A model generated the notes under the pieces. The model searched no databases, was not told where the DNA came from, and was given only the letters and a program-made list of their open reading frames with translations. From Eucommia ulmoides (Eukaryota; Streptophyta; Magnoliopsida; Garryales; Eucommiaceae): a stretch of 64,000 bases of DNA. Positions 1 through 10,654 of the stretch are shown here, piece after piece (within the stretch, counting starts at the first letter, position 1; every line of letters starts with the position of its first letter). The DNA lies in contig CM028338.1 of assembly GCA_016647705.1 (NCBI GenBank), positions 22,279,577 through 22,343,576 of the forward strand, given 5' to 3'. A program made the position numbers and the translations under genes.

Positions 1-432
1 TCACGCCGAAGGTCCTTCGCCAGGATCCACCATCCAATGTCAAAGATTTGTGTAGAAACCTAACTGGGCGCAACAGGATGGAAACGAGCGAGGGGAATAT
101 CTATAAATTCAATATGTCACTATTTCCCGGCAACATTAGTTAGCACCGTCTGTAGAAATGATGGTCAAAGTCGTGTTTCCTTTCTACTGTGCTTCAACAA
201 TTATCCATTCATGCTTACACGGTCCAAGAGTGTCGCCTTAAGAGAAAATCCTCCGCCAGTAAAAAGGTCGTCGTATAATCACTCACCTCTCCAGGAAACA
301 CCAATTCATTCTGCGCCTGTCCCCATGCCGGTGCAAAGGGAAGCTCGCCTTGAGCAGATTGAAAATCAGGTCATTGAGCTAAATCGTTATGTCGGACAAC
401 TGGTGAATATGGTCCAGGTACCAATGCGGTAA
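1..432 (+). mobile_element. Ty3/gypsy (Tat-like) leader and gag-start fragment
   Basis: Positions 146-166 resemble the 'GGCGCCGTCTGTGGGAA' block that follows the 5' LTR in many plant Tat-type gypsy elements. Downstream, an open frame at 211-432 begins MLTRSK and continues with a proline-rich stretch and an E-Q-I-E-N-Q-V heptad-like segment. That layout resembles the N-terminal end of plant gypsy gag proteins. No capsid or pol region follows; the sequence turns AT-rich after 432. This is read as a fragment of an old element whose 5' side lies outside the window. It could also be an unrelated spurious frame. Confidence 0.4.
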
Positions 433-810
433 CCTCCGGAGAGAGTTTTTTTTATACCAAAAAAAAAAAGATTAATAAAATAGAATTTATCCACTGATAT
501 TTTTTCAAATATTTATGATTTTTTATGAATTAATAGATCATTTATAGAGATAATATAAAGATATAATCATACTCTATTAAACACATTAAGTTAAAAGTAC
601 TTTTTTATTAATTTTTTTTTTCTTTCAAAAGTGTTTAAAATAGCTTTACCAAACATGTATACTTTTATTTTATCTTTTAAATTTAAATTAGATATTTTAA
701 AGGTACAAAAAAAGGCAATGATATTGTTTGGGTTAATACCATTGACATCCCATATTATTTTCACTGAAACAATGAGAATTCCTTATGATATTCAAATCTC
801 TTGAGATACC
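433..810. other. AT-rich stretch without a recognised feature
   Basis: This stretch is AT-rich, with poly-A and poly-T runs and no sustained reading frame. I see no element ends, tRNA fold or repeat unit in it. Confidence 0.6.
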
Positions 811-1230
811 CAGCTGCCTAGAAAATTGAGAAAATTTACAGCCGCCTAGTTGTGCTATCTCTGCTTGGTGCCTAGTCACATGGGGGCCTATCTCAAATTA
901 GTCCCCTTAGAAGACGTCAACGGTTCGAAAAGAGGTGTCTCAAAAATTAAAAAAAATTACTGCCGCCTTGTTGTGCTATCTCTGCCCGGTGCCCGCCCAC
1001 ATGGGGGCCTATCACAAAATTGGTCCCCCCAAAAGACGTTAACAATTCGAAAAGAGCCGTCTAGAAATTTTAGCAAATTTATGGCCACCCTTCAGTGCTA
1101 TCTCTACCTAGTGCCCAACCACCTGGGGGCCTATCCCAAATTGTTCCTCCTAGAAGAAGTTAACGGTTTGAAAAGAGCCGTCTAGAAATTTGAGCAAATT
1201 TACAGCCACCCTTTCATGCTATCTCTGGCC
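811..1230. repeat. 121-bp tandem repeat, about 3.5 copies
   Basis: The landmark GCCGCC/GCCACC followed by GTGCTATCTCT recurs at 841, 962, 1084 and 1205, a period of 121-122 bp. Each full unit also carries a CTGGGGGCCTAT-like segment and a GAAAAGAGCCGTCTAGAAAT segment. The partial unit at 811-840 and the one ending near 1230 are incomplete. The open frame across 850-1185 is a by-product of the period and not a gene. Confidence 0.85.
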
Positions 1231-2018
1231 CTCTACTTTTACCCTTCCCTCTAGCTACTACCTCTACCAAAATTTTGTTCCCACTTCTTACCCTTTGATT
1301 TAGTCCCCGTTTGATAACACAATTAAGCACTTAAAATTAAATGTATTAAATACTTATCAAATTAGGTGTATCTGATACACAAATTAAACAATCACTTAAA
1401 AAATAATAATTACCTAAACAATTGTGATTCAATTAATTTTTTAGCATTTATCACTTAACACCATAGAATATCTAATTATCACAACTAGTACTTTAGACCA
1501 ATATTGTAAAATATCATAAAAAATAATATATAAAAAATTATTGATGGAGAAAATATTAAATTAAAAAAAAAATAGAGATAAAAAATTATAGAGAGAATAT
1601 TTTTGAAAAATAAAATTGTAAAAATTATTTTAAGAACAAAAAATTATAATTTTTTTAAATTAAAAATATTAATAAAAAATAAAATTGTAAAAATTATTTT
1701 AAGAACAAAAAAATTATATATTTTTTTTAAATTAAAAATATTAATAAATTTGACAGTTAAAATTCACCACTTACTTTCAAATTAAGCATTATCAATCCAA
1801 CAACCTCCCTTTCCTTCGCACTCATCACCTCCCGTTTGTTGCGCCCACCATTCTCCCTTTCATAAACTTCTCTAATTTATTTTCAAATCTCCACTCACTC
1901 TTAGACCTTGATTCTCTCAGTCTATTCACAGGCCACACTCCACTTCTATTTCTTCTTTAGCTCTCTTTTGCAATCGTTGGTCAGCTGCCTGTTGGCTAAA
2001 ATAATTTTTTGAGGAGAA
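1231..2018. other. AT-rich non-coding DNA, possible MITE remnant
   Basis: The stretch is AT-rich. At about 1307 it has CCCCGTTTGATAACACAATT and near 1782 it has AATTAAGCATTATCAA, which are weakly inverted. Such ends occur in small hAT-like MITEs, but the match is short and imperfect and no clean target duplication is visible. Nothing else is recognised apart from the internal duplication listed separately. Confidence 0.3.
1606..1744. repeat. 69-bp AT-rich tandem duplication
   Basis: A unit starting AAAAATAAAATTGTAAAAAT at 1606 repeats at 1675, so the period is 69 bp. The second copy differs by a few bases and small length changes in its T-run. Confidence 0.8.
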
Positions 2019-2806
2019 AATTTAGGGGTATGCAAATACTTGCTTAACCCAAATACCCGACCCTAACCCGCCTGAAAAAGACCCGCCCCGAAGCTTTGCT
2101 GGATAAGGAAGGATATTATCGGTGGAAATTGGTCTGACTCGATGGAAGCAGATCGGTATTCGGAGCCAACTTATTTCGATCGAATTTACCTGATCCGATC
2201 AGATCAAAGGCCTAGCCTACCCACGATATATATATGTTCACACCCTCAGGACGTTGCACTTCTTTCATCTTTCACGATTCTTCCATTCGTCGCCACACCT
2301 TAGGTAAGTAAATTAGGGTTTTTGTCTTCAATCTTCTTCACTTGAAATAGTTGTGTTTGGCTAAGGATATAAGCTTGTTCTTTATTTGTTTTCTTTCCAC
2401 CCAATCGTTGAATCGCATAAAACAAGTTGTGTTCAATCAATCAATATTATTTCAGTTGGATGTAGTTGCAGATCATTTGAACTTTGTTTCCAGTCGCCGC
2501 ATTTGATTTGAGTTGCAGAGCAAATTTTGGATCAACTATCTTAATAGAAGACGTTTCCAGTTACAGCTTCGTTCCATATCCAAAGTATCCAGCCATTGCC
2601 ATTCCGGTTCCACCGTATCAAGCCATCGCCGTGCCATCCATATTGAATTCGTCCGACACTTCGACTCGAAAAACTGTGGGCAATTGGTCGATCTCACCCG
2701 ATCCGAAAATTAATAAATCAGGACTCCTCTAATATTATAAAAATATAGGATCGGACCATTTTCTCATGCCATACCCGGCCGACCCAACCCGTGAACACCC
2801 GAAATT
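2019..2806. other. Inverted-repeat-bounded segment with an exon/intron-like interior
   Basis: The left edge reads AATTTAGGGGTATGCAAATA followed by CCCGACCC-type repeats. The right edge, read on the other strand, is AATTTCGGGTGTTCACGGGT followed by GGGTCGGCC. The two edges are imperfect inverted repeats. Inside, 2236-2303 looks like a host 5' untranslated exon, ending in AG|GTAAGT at 2303/2304. A T-rich stretch follows with a TTATTTCAG acceptor at 2455. A frame at 2484-2732 (82 residues) follows, with a small internal repeat around PAIAIPV/QAIAVPS. I do not recognise the protein. A gene fragment captured by a transposon is one reading; a decayed gene is another. Confidence 0.4.
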
Positions 2807-3557
2807 GGAAGGTGGTCGACCAACGCCTTAGTGGTTAACCAAGACTTTTTTTTTCCCGGTAAGGAAAAGTCCCAAGATGGTCAACCAATATAAAACCAAT
2901 TTAGGCCGTGTTTGATTAGTGTTTCCTTCTCATCCCATTCACAGATTTTTGGAATTTATATTCAGGAACACTATTTGATAAACCTGTTTCTTATCCCACC
3001 GCATCTCAAAGCTCTATAATTAATTTTTGAATTATTGAAGAGGGTGAAAAACAATTTTTTTTTTTTTATTCCCATCCCAAACCCAAAAAAGGATATGCTG
3101 GTCATTTTGACAATTGTTGGTGAGATCTTTTTCAACTTCTATTAGCCACATTTTTTATTTTTTTTTTCTATTTATTTTTTCTCCAAGTGGCCGTCTTCTT
3201 CAACTCTTGTTTTCGTTCGTCTTCTTCAACTCATGGCCTTCGTTCGCTCGTTACCGTTGTCATCTGCCTTGTCATCGTCTTCGCCGTCCTTCTCATGCAC
3301 TATATTTAAAATATGATTAGTATAATTTGGTACCCTATACATGCTCATGCACCATATTTAAAATATTATCTCACATATACTATCCCATTCTTTACTTGAT
3401 AATCGTGCTCATGTTTAATTTATATGTTTTTTTATGCTAAATATGTGATATATTTATATCAATTATCAATTTGAATATTGTGTCATATTTGGATACAACT
3501 TTTGTATGTGTACATGCGCAATTACATTCCACATTCTTAGATATATTGTTGGTCCAA
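2807..3557. other. AT-rich, low-complexity DNA
   Basis: A GGCCGTGTTTGATTAG-like start near 2905 resembles some hAT-type MITEs, but no matching end is visible. The T-rich frame at 3114-3320 has a composition that follows the T runs and shows no domain. No gene is supported. Confidence 0.5.
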
Positions 3558-5558
3558 AGATTTATCCAAGGGAAGATTTATCCAAGGGAAGAGTGAATTG
3601 GGTAGTTAAAAAATTTAAACAAATCAAACTACTTCAATTTCATTAACCGATTATTATCAGGATATTAGACAGAAACATGTTTAACTAAGTGCACAACCAA
3701 ACAGATAAGGATAGAGATATTGACACAAAGATTTATAGAAGTTCGATAAACTATTCTTGCATACCTCCTTTCCCTGAGCTCCTTAGGGAATTCGTAATCC
3801 ACTAACTCTTAATCCATTTCTCAAGTATTAATTAAACCTTTACAATCTGTTTCACAGGCGCATAATTAACTTAAATATTTTTCCAGGCTCAAAGTTAAAC
3901 CCATTTTTTTCTCAGTATCAAGATTAACCATATATTTTTTTCAGACTCAAAATTAATCCTGATTAGGCAACGCCCCTTTATGACTAATTCACTCTCACTT
4001 AGATTAGGTACATTTAGATGTAAACTACAATTCAAAAAAACAAAAAATAATGCAATTTTATTCTCATAGGAGTTTCTACCATCTCAATTTAAAATTAAGT
4101 TCAATTAATGTTCTGATAGGTTAGTGATAGAAATGAGTGATATAATAAATCTATTTTTTTGTAGCTATTAAAGCCCAAATATTTTCTCAATTAGATTTTC
4201 AAGAAAAATCATTTTAAAAGATTCTCAATGTATTCAGTAATAAAAATGACTTTTGATCATAACAATGACTAGCTCAAATTCTCAAGATATATATGAATCA
4301 AGTATATCACAATCAATTTGAGCAAGCAAAAATAAATAGAGTGATCTTACAAGAATTTCTTTGAAAAATATGTATAGAATAGCAATTCAGAATCAAACCC
4401 GACGTTTTCGTAAAGATAGCCTTGATTAAGAATTTTTACAAATTTTTTTTTTAAAAATATTTTAGAAAAATATGAACTCTTTCTTATAAAATCTTTGATT
4501 TGTATTCTTCATAGTTTTAAAGATGAAATTCGTAGGTATATATAGTATTTTAAACTATGCCTATAACAAATATATTTGAAAGATATGCTAAAAAATGACA
4601 TATATACACTCCACATATCAAATAGATTTAAATTAGTTTTATTCGAACAAGAATAAAACTTTTAAACACTCAATTTAGTTCAAAAAAGATTTTGATTTAA
4701 AATCCCAAAGGAAAGAAAAAAGTTTGCTCGATATAAATTGCTAAATCGAGAAATACATGGACTAGGTCGAAAGATTTTCAAAATATAAGATATATCTTTT
4801 TAAAATTTATCTGGTATAAATCACCAAATCGATAAATAAATAGAGTAAATCAAAAGATTTTTAAAATATATGATATACCTTTAAAAATAAGTCAAAATTC
4901 ATTTAAATAATATAATCTAACATTCAAATAATTGAAAAATGGGTGAAAGATCTTTGAAAAGTGTTCTGGTAAAAAATTAAAATTTATCAAGTCGATTAAC
5001 CGTCGCATCATGCGATCAACCGGATGGCCTTTCAACGGATAGTTTTCTAGTTGTGGCACACAAGTCAGTCGAACAAGCGAACTACTATTTTAGGCTCTGA
5101 AACAACCGTTCAACCTATCAGTTAATCGGAAACCATGAAAACCACAATCTTGAATCAAGCAGTTGACTGGTCTACCAGGCGGTTTACCATCAAGATCAAT
5201 TTTTGATTTATTAAAATGTTTTCTTGTTCAAGACTTAGAAAAATCATTTATTCTTTTAAATTTATCAATTCTGACTACTTCAAAAATATTTCATGTTAAT
5301 TTCAAGTGTTGTGCATGATTCTAAGTGGATTGCATTAAGAGTTTAAAAAGAATTGAGTTGTTTATCTTGAAATACAAAAATTTCTTCTTGATAAAAAATT
5401 CTTCAATATCTTAATTGCAACTATCTCGATCATTATGATTTCTCTTCATATATTTTTTTCATTTAATTACTAGAACTAAAATTTGAAATACTCGATAAGT
5501 ACGTTAGTTCCTCAAAACATTAATGTTAATTGGTTCATCAAAACATGTAGGGTTAACA
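3558..5558 (-). mobile_element. LTR/Copia-like LTR sequence, minus strand
   Basis: Read on the minus strand, the LTR would begin TGTTAACCCTACATGTTTTG at 5558, a typical start for large plant Copia LTRs. Around 4980-5190 it carries several GTCGA- and GTTGAC-type short palindromic motifs, as seen in other Copia LTRs here. The far end near 3558-3600 contains a 16-bp direct duplication and a GAGTGAATTGGGTAG segment, typical of the same LTR class. No coding domain is visible. The lower-coordinate boundary is approximate. The copy is old. Confidence 0.45.
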
Positions 5559-5785
5559 TATACTCTTTTGAAAACCATTATGTGAAAACTTATATTTACT
5601 TAAAAAGAAGAGTTGACATCAATGATTATTTCTTAAATGATTTTTTTTTTTTTTTTTTGTATCCGTTTGGAACATTACTAGATACTTGGTTACGTGCTTG
5701 TCATAAGGATACATCAGTCTTGTAAACTTATTTGTACTGGTATCTTGATCTAAATCTGTATCTATTGTCATCTCTTGTTCATACT
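5559..5785. other. Spacer between head-to-head Copia-like LTRs
   Basis: About 227 bp lie between two oppositely oriented LTR starts, including a T-run at 5641-5659. The pentamer ATACT lies next to both LTR starts (5560-5564 and 5781-5785). No reading frame is supported. Confidence 0.4.
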
Positions 5786-6748
5786 TGTTGAACCCTAAAT
5801 CTATGTGATGGTTTCGATGACTCAATTAACTTGAATGTTTAACTGGACTAATAGTTTTTATTGAAGACGCGATTACAAAAATTTGTCTGGATGATCAAGC
5901 GATTGATGAGACAAAATTAAAAAATCAATATTAATGTTTCAAGATGATATCAACAGAAGATGATGAAGAATTATTTATGAAAGATTTTGTTTGGGAAGGT
6001 AAAACAACATTGACCTTTATAAACTCTTGATATAACTTGACTAGGATCACTCATTACACATAAAATTATCTTATATGCTTTTATATGTTTAATTATGTGT
6101 TTAAATGTCGTTTTATAATGATTTAAAAGAGTTTTTAAAAAAAAGGACAATCAGAATCAATTAACTGGTTTGAAAAATCTGTCAACTAATTGTAACCAGA
6201 TTTCAAAAAATTGGTTAAAGGCTGAAACCTGCTTAAACAATCGACAACAAGAGAATTGATCGATTGAAAGTTACAAGTTCCTTGAAATCTTTAGAAAAAT
6301 GGGAATCATTCGACTGATGGGGTTGTTGGTAGATACAAGCTCCAAGAAGATTGAAATCGATTAACTAACATGGGCATCTAGTCGACTGAAACATCTTGTT
6401 TTCTTGAAATTTTTTCAACATTAGGCTTCAGATAGTCGATTGATGATGGGAATGGTCGACTGATGGATTGAAATTTTTTAAACATTCTAAACATTATTCT
6501 ATGATATTTTTACCTTTGTATTTACGTTTAAATTATTCTAAATTATTTTTAAATGGTCTAAAACATTTTTAAATAATTAGAAATAGTTTTTTATTTGAAA
6601 ATAACAGATTTATTGTAAATGCGTATGGGTCCTCTTTCTTTTCGATAAAAAATATTTTTATATATTTTGGGGTAAATATCTCAATTATTTTGAGGTTGAA
6701 TTTGGATTTTTAATAGGCTTAATACATGGTCAAAGTAGCCGTTATTAA
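5786..6748 (+). mobile_element. LTR/Copia-like LTR sequence, plus strand
   Basis: The copy starts TGTTGAACCCTAAATCTATG and carries scattered GATTGA, GTCGACTGA and GTCGATTGA motifs between 6160 and 6470. This resembles the other Copia-like LTRs in the window. It gives way to an Ogre-like LTR at 6749. No internal coding region is present. The family call comes from the start motif and general layout only. Confidence 0.45.
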
Positions 6749-8181
6749 TGACGCATGCCAGATTTAGATAGCGAAAGAAGTAGAGAATCGGGAAGAGGGT
6801 GAAAACTAGTTTCATCCCTTCTTCTCTAAGTCGTCTAAATCTATTTATTTTGAAAATGGTTTTCAAGGGCTTTTCTAGGCGTCGATTTTGAAAAACTTAT
6901 TGAGCCAAATTTTTTGTTAAAAACGAAGTTGCCACCTAACATGGGATTAAATAGTGTGTTAGGACACCAAGATTTTAGAAATTTATTTTTCCTTTTAAAA
7001 TGACCTGTGTTTTGACTTCCAAAGTTCTGTGTACCATAGATATTCTTTAAGTTCGGGAGTCGGTTATGCTTGGGGAAGGTTTTACGCACCCTAAGACACC
7101 TTTTTGTAAATGGTCTAAATAGATATTCACAGTTAAACACTATCAAATTAGTTTTCTTTGATTTACTTAAACAATAATAATTCCCTTTTTAAAATTTTTA
7201 CTTTTTTTTATGGTATTTTGCATGATATAATGTAAAGAAGGTAAATACTATAGCTAATACTAGTCAGCGATAGCAAATAACAGTTTATATATAGATAGAA
7301 ATGTAAATATGCAAGTTATACTACATGAAATGCAAACTAAGACTAAATTGTTTGGATATGAGACCGAACCTGCATGTGAGTTTCCTACGTATCTCGAATG
7401 AGAATAAGGTCTTTAAGTAGTTCGTTTTGGTTAAGGTAAAAACTGTTTTTTATTGTTTAAGGTGATCGAACCCGTATCATGGGCTGCTTAAGTACTTTGG
7501 GTGGTTACTAAAGATCAGGTCAAACGTAATTCAGTCTGGTTAGGTTAAAAACTATTTTTTATTGTTTATGGTGACCGAACCTGTATCGTGGGCTACCTAC
7601 GTACTTTGGGTAGTTACCAAAGATTAACTCAAACGTAGTTCACTTGGGCTACGTTTAAAGGCTGGGCTAGTTTTAGTTAAAGACTGGTTTGACTTTAGAT
7701 GTAAAACTGGTTTGTTTTAGTTAATTTTATTTGTGAACAACCTGAATCACAACCTTAATTAGTTATTATTAACAGTTTTTAAAATTGTGAACAACTTGAA
7801 TCACAACCTTAATTATGTTTATTATTAATCGTTTTTAAGTTGATGTAAAGTTCTTGATAAAATCGTAGAGCGTATGTACAACTCATAGTATAATTGAAGT
7901 TTTGTTTGAATCCTCACATGTTCTTAATATGTTCTAGAAAGATTTGAGTCCTCACATGTTCTTAACATGTTCTCGGACGTTCTTGTGATGCTTGGAATGG
8001 TTTTGTATGATTTGAACATAGTTTGGTTGTCATAGTAAAAAAACAAGTGTTTGTTTGGTTGTTTATGGGTTTTACGTGTTATGTACATGAAATTAAAGTG
8101 TGTTAACTACACGGTTATGCTATGTACAAGCAACATAAATAGGTTTAAACCAAGATCATAGGGTTTTTTGAAGAAACATAC

Positions 8182-8430
8182 CTACTTAGGGGATGTGGTC
8201 TTCCCTAAGTGATTACCTCATTTTACTCCTTGATCCTCTTAGTCGGAAGTTGGTCGCTAATCATCGATCCCTTGAGTTCTTAGCCAAGAACCTCAAGAAC
8301 ACCCTACTTAGGGGATGTGGTTGTCCCTAAGTAGCTATCTCCTTTTTTTTTTTGATCCTCTTAGCTTGGTGTTGATCGATGACCGTTGATCTCTCGAGTT
8401 CCTGCTCCAAGAACTTCAAGAACAGCTTCC
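8182..8430 (-). other. Duplicated two-hairpin block of an Ogre-like LTR
   Basis: Two CTACTTAGGGG...CCCTAAGTAG-type hairpins lie at 8182-8212 and 8304-8334. Each is accompanied by a GTTCTT...AAGAAC-type hairpin, for example near 8274-8296. The arrangement matches the blocks at 9672-9905, 16105-16344 and 37770-38019. Confidence 0.7.
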
Positions 8431-8565
8431 AGGTCTGGATTTTAGCAGAAAAATGACGTGTTATTTGAGGAATGTTCTTGAAAATCCTAGCACCCGCGAG
8501 AGTTTCTTGAATTTAGAGAGAGAAGCTAGGCATTAAAGGCTTAGAAAATGAAAACCCCAGCACCT

Positions 8566-8574
8566 CTATTTATA
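8566..8574 (-). promoter_or_regulatory. LTR TATA box
   Basis: TATAAATAG on the minus strand lies in the same position as in the other Ogre-like LTRs, upstream of the two-hairpin block. It is inferred to be the core promoter of the LTR. Confidence 0.6.
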
Positions 8575-9671
8575 GGCTGGGAGCCTACGCATTCACCCAT
8601 GTGTAGGCTATCCCAGCCTCTTTCTTGAGGTTTGTTTAGCCTAGGGGACATATTGTATTGCTTTGGTTTTGTTTTGTGTTACAAGAATTTAGAGGATGGA
8701 ATGGAAGATTTTTAAAGATTTGGTAATGATTGGCAATCATTACAAGTCATTACCCTCCTTCCAATCCTATTCCTTTTACATGGGTGCATTAATGGTTGAT
8801 GTGACACATTCGGTTCTGTTTAGGGATTAAGTATCGATTAGTTTTACTATTTTGGTTTAGTTGCCATTAATACTTTCCAAATTCATTGAACGAAGTCTTG
8901 ATGTGTCTAACACACCCCGATTTTTGATAGTGGAAGAAGTAGAGAATCGAGAAGAGGATGAAAACAAGTTTTATCCCTTCCTCTCTAAGTCCTCCAAATT
9001 TGTTCATTTTGAAAATAGTGTTTCAAGGGCTTTTTTAAGTGTCGGTTTTGAAAAACTTCTTGGGCCTAGATTTTTTGTTAAAATAGAGTCACTGCATAGC
9101 ATGGGGTTAAATGGTGTGCTAGATCACCGGGATTTTGGAAATTCATTTTTCCTGTTGAAATGGCTCGTGTTTTGACTTCCATCGGTCTATGTACCAAAGA
9201 TATTATATATATGTGTGCGTGAGTGTGTGTGTGTGTGTGTTTTGTTTAGCGAAAAAAAGAAAAGAACTACAATGTTCTTGGGGGTATCGTAAATACTATG
9301 TACAACTCATGGTGTGAATAGTAATTTTGTTCGAATCCTTATGTGTTCTTAACTTGTTGTTGGATGATTTGATGTTTTTGAATGTCTTGGCATGTTTTTG
9401 AATGCTCTTGAATGTGTTTTGAATGTTCTTGGGATGCTTGGAATGATTTTTGTATGATTTGACCCTAATTTGGTTGTTATAGTTAAGATATGTGTTTGTT
9501 TGACAAAATCAAAAGCTTGTAAGGTTGTTTTAGTGTTTGTTTGGTTATTTTATGGATTTTATGTGTTATGAACGTGAAAGTAAGTGTATTGTCTACATGA
9601 TCCTACTATATACAAAGCAATATACACAAAATTAACCAAGAATCATAGGGGGGCTTGATAGGAACTTTCCT

Positions 9672-9905
9672 CCTTAGGGGATGTGGTCTTTCCTAAGTGT
9701 TTACCTCTTTCGCTTCCTTGATCTTCTTGGTCGGTGGTCATCAATTCCTTGAGTTCTTAGCCAAGAACCGAAGGACAAACTACTTAGGGGATGTGGTCGG
9801 CCCTAAGTAGGTAACCTCATTTCCTCAATAGCTTTCTTTGCTCGGTGTTGATCGGTGATCATCGATCCTTGAAGTTGTTGTTCTAAGAACTTCAAGAACA
9901 TCTTC
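9672..9905 (-). other. Duplicated two-hairpin block of an Ogre-like LTR
   Basis: Hairpins of the CTTAGGGG...CCTAAG type lie at 9673-9697 and 9780-9810. AAGTTCTT-type partner hairpins lie near 9750-9765 and 9868-9895. The period is about 110-120 bp. Confidence 0.65.
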
Positions 9906-10040
9906 CAAAACTAGATTTTGGCAGAATAATGACATGTTATTTGAGAAATCCGCTTGAGAGACCTAGGACCCAAGAGAGTTGCTTGAGTTTAGAGAAAGAA
10001 GTTAGGCCTTCAAGACTTGAAAAATGAGAATGGGACCCTT

Positions 10041-10049
10041 CTATTTATA
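10041..10049 (-). promoter_or_regulatory. LTR TATA box
   Basis: TATAAATAG on the minus strand, in the conserved LTR position. Confidence 0.6.
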
Positions 10050-10185
10050 GGCTATGGGCCTGCACATTGGCTAATGTGCAAGTAACACCAGGGTGTTCCC
10101 TGGGTAGTGTTAGCTCAGGGGGCTTATTTCCTGGTCTTGGTTTGGTTTGGCTTGGAACGAATTTAGAGGAAAAGGTTGGATTCTC

Positions 10186-10214
10186 AAAGATTTGGTAATG
10201 ATTACCAAATCTTT
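10186..10214. repeat. 29-bp near-perfect palindrome in LTR upstream region
   Basis: The arms GATTTGGTAAT and ATTACCAAATC flank one central base and extend into AAA/TTT. Related TTGGTAAT/ATTACCAA motifs cluster at the same position in the LTRs at 15724-15825 and 37440-37490. Confidence 0.8.
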
Positions 10215-10654
10215 AAAAAGATTTGGTAATCATTGGCAATCATTACCAATGATTGCTAATCATTACCTCTCCACCAATGAAATTCCTTGCACATAGGTTC
10301 ATTTATGACTTGATGAGATGGATCTAGTTCAATTTAGGAGCTAAATACTGATTAGATCTACTATTTTGGTTTGGTCGTTATAAATGCTCCCAAGGTGCAT
10401 TGTATCTAGTCCTTAAGTGTCACTTTGTATTTAATGCAAAGTGATGAGTCATGACTTGGAGGCCACACATTCAATTCATTTTGGATGGAATCGGGTTAAC
10501 TTACCTTGTAACCGTCGATTAGTTTCCAAGTTGCCTAGTTACCCTTAGATATTTTGTGAAAATATCTAGATCATTTGGACCTAGCCATGTCATGTAATCC
10601 CAAGTATTTAATGCTTGATGGAATATGCATTTAAGGCATTGCTTGGAGGCTAAT

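Larger units (their letters stand above)
6749..8900 (-). mobile_element. Ogre-like (Ty3/gypsy Tat) LTR, minus strand, partial
   Basis: The low-coordinate edge is the LTR 3' end in inverted orientation, starting TGACGCATGCC. Its body matches the other Ogre-like LTRs. It holds three double-hairpin modules (7350-7620), the duplicated two-hairpin block (8182-8430), a reversed TATA box (8566-8574) and the beginning of the upstream palindrome cluster. It is shorter than the 4.4-kb LTR at 35355-39802 and is a partial copy. No primer site is seen beside it. Confidence 0.75.
8901..10654 (-). mobile_element. Ogre-like LTR, minus strand, partial
   Basis: This second LTR copy directly follows the previous one in the same orientation. 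It includes a GT-rich microsatellite (9211-9240), a two-hairpin block (9672-9905), a reversed TATA box (10041-10049) and a strong TTGGTAATGATTACCAA palindrome (10186-10214). Its upstream part is interrupted at 10654/10655 by an Athila-like element. The five bases before that insertion are CTAAT. Confidence 0.75.

Noticed and set aside
1303-1797. Possible hAT-like MITE
   Set aside because: The inverted ends are short and mismatched and I see no target duplication, so I kept it only as a remark.
2905-3100. GGCCGTGTTTGATT start typical of some MITEs
   Set aside because: No matching opposite end was found downstream.
3114-3320. Hydrophobic 68-residue frame
   Set aside because: Phenylalanine richness follows T-runs. 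There is no domain, no gene context and no conservation.
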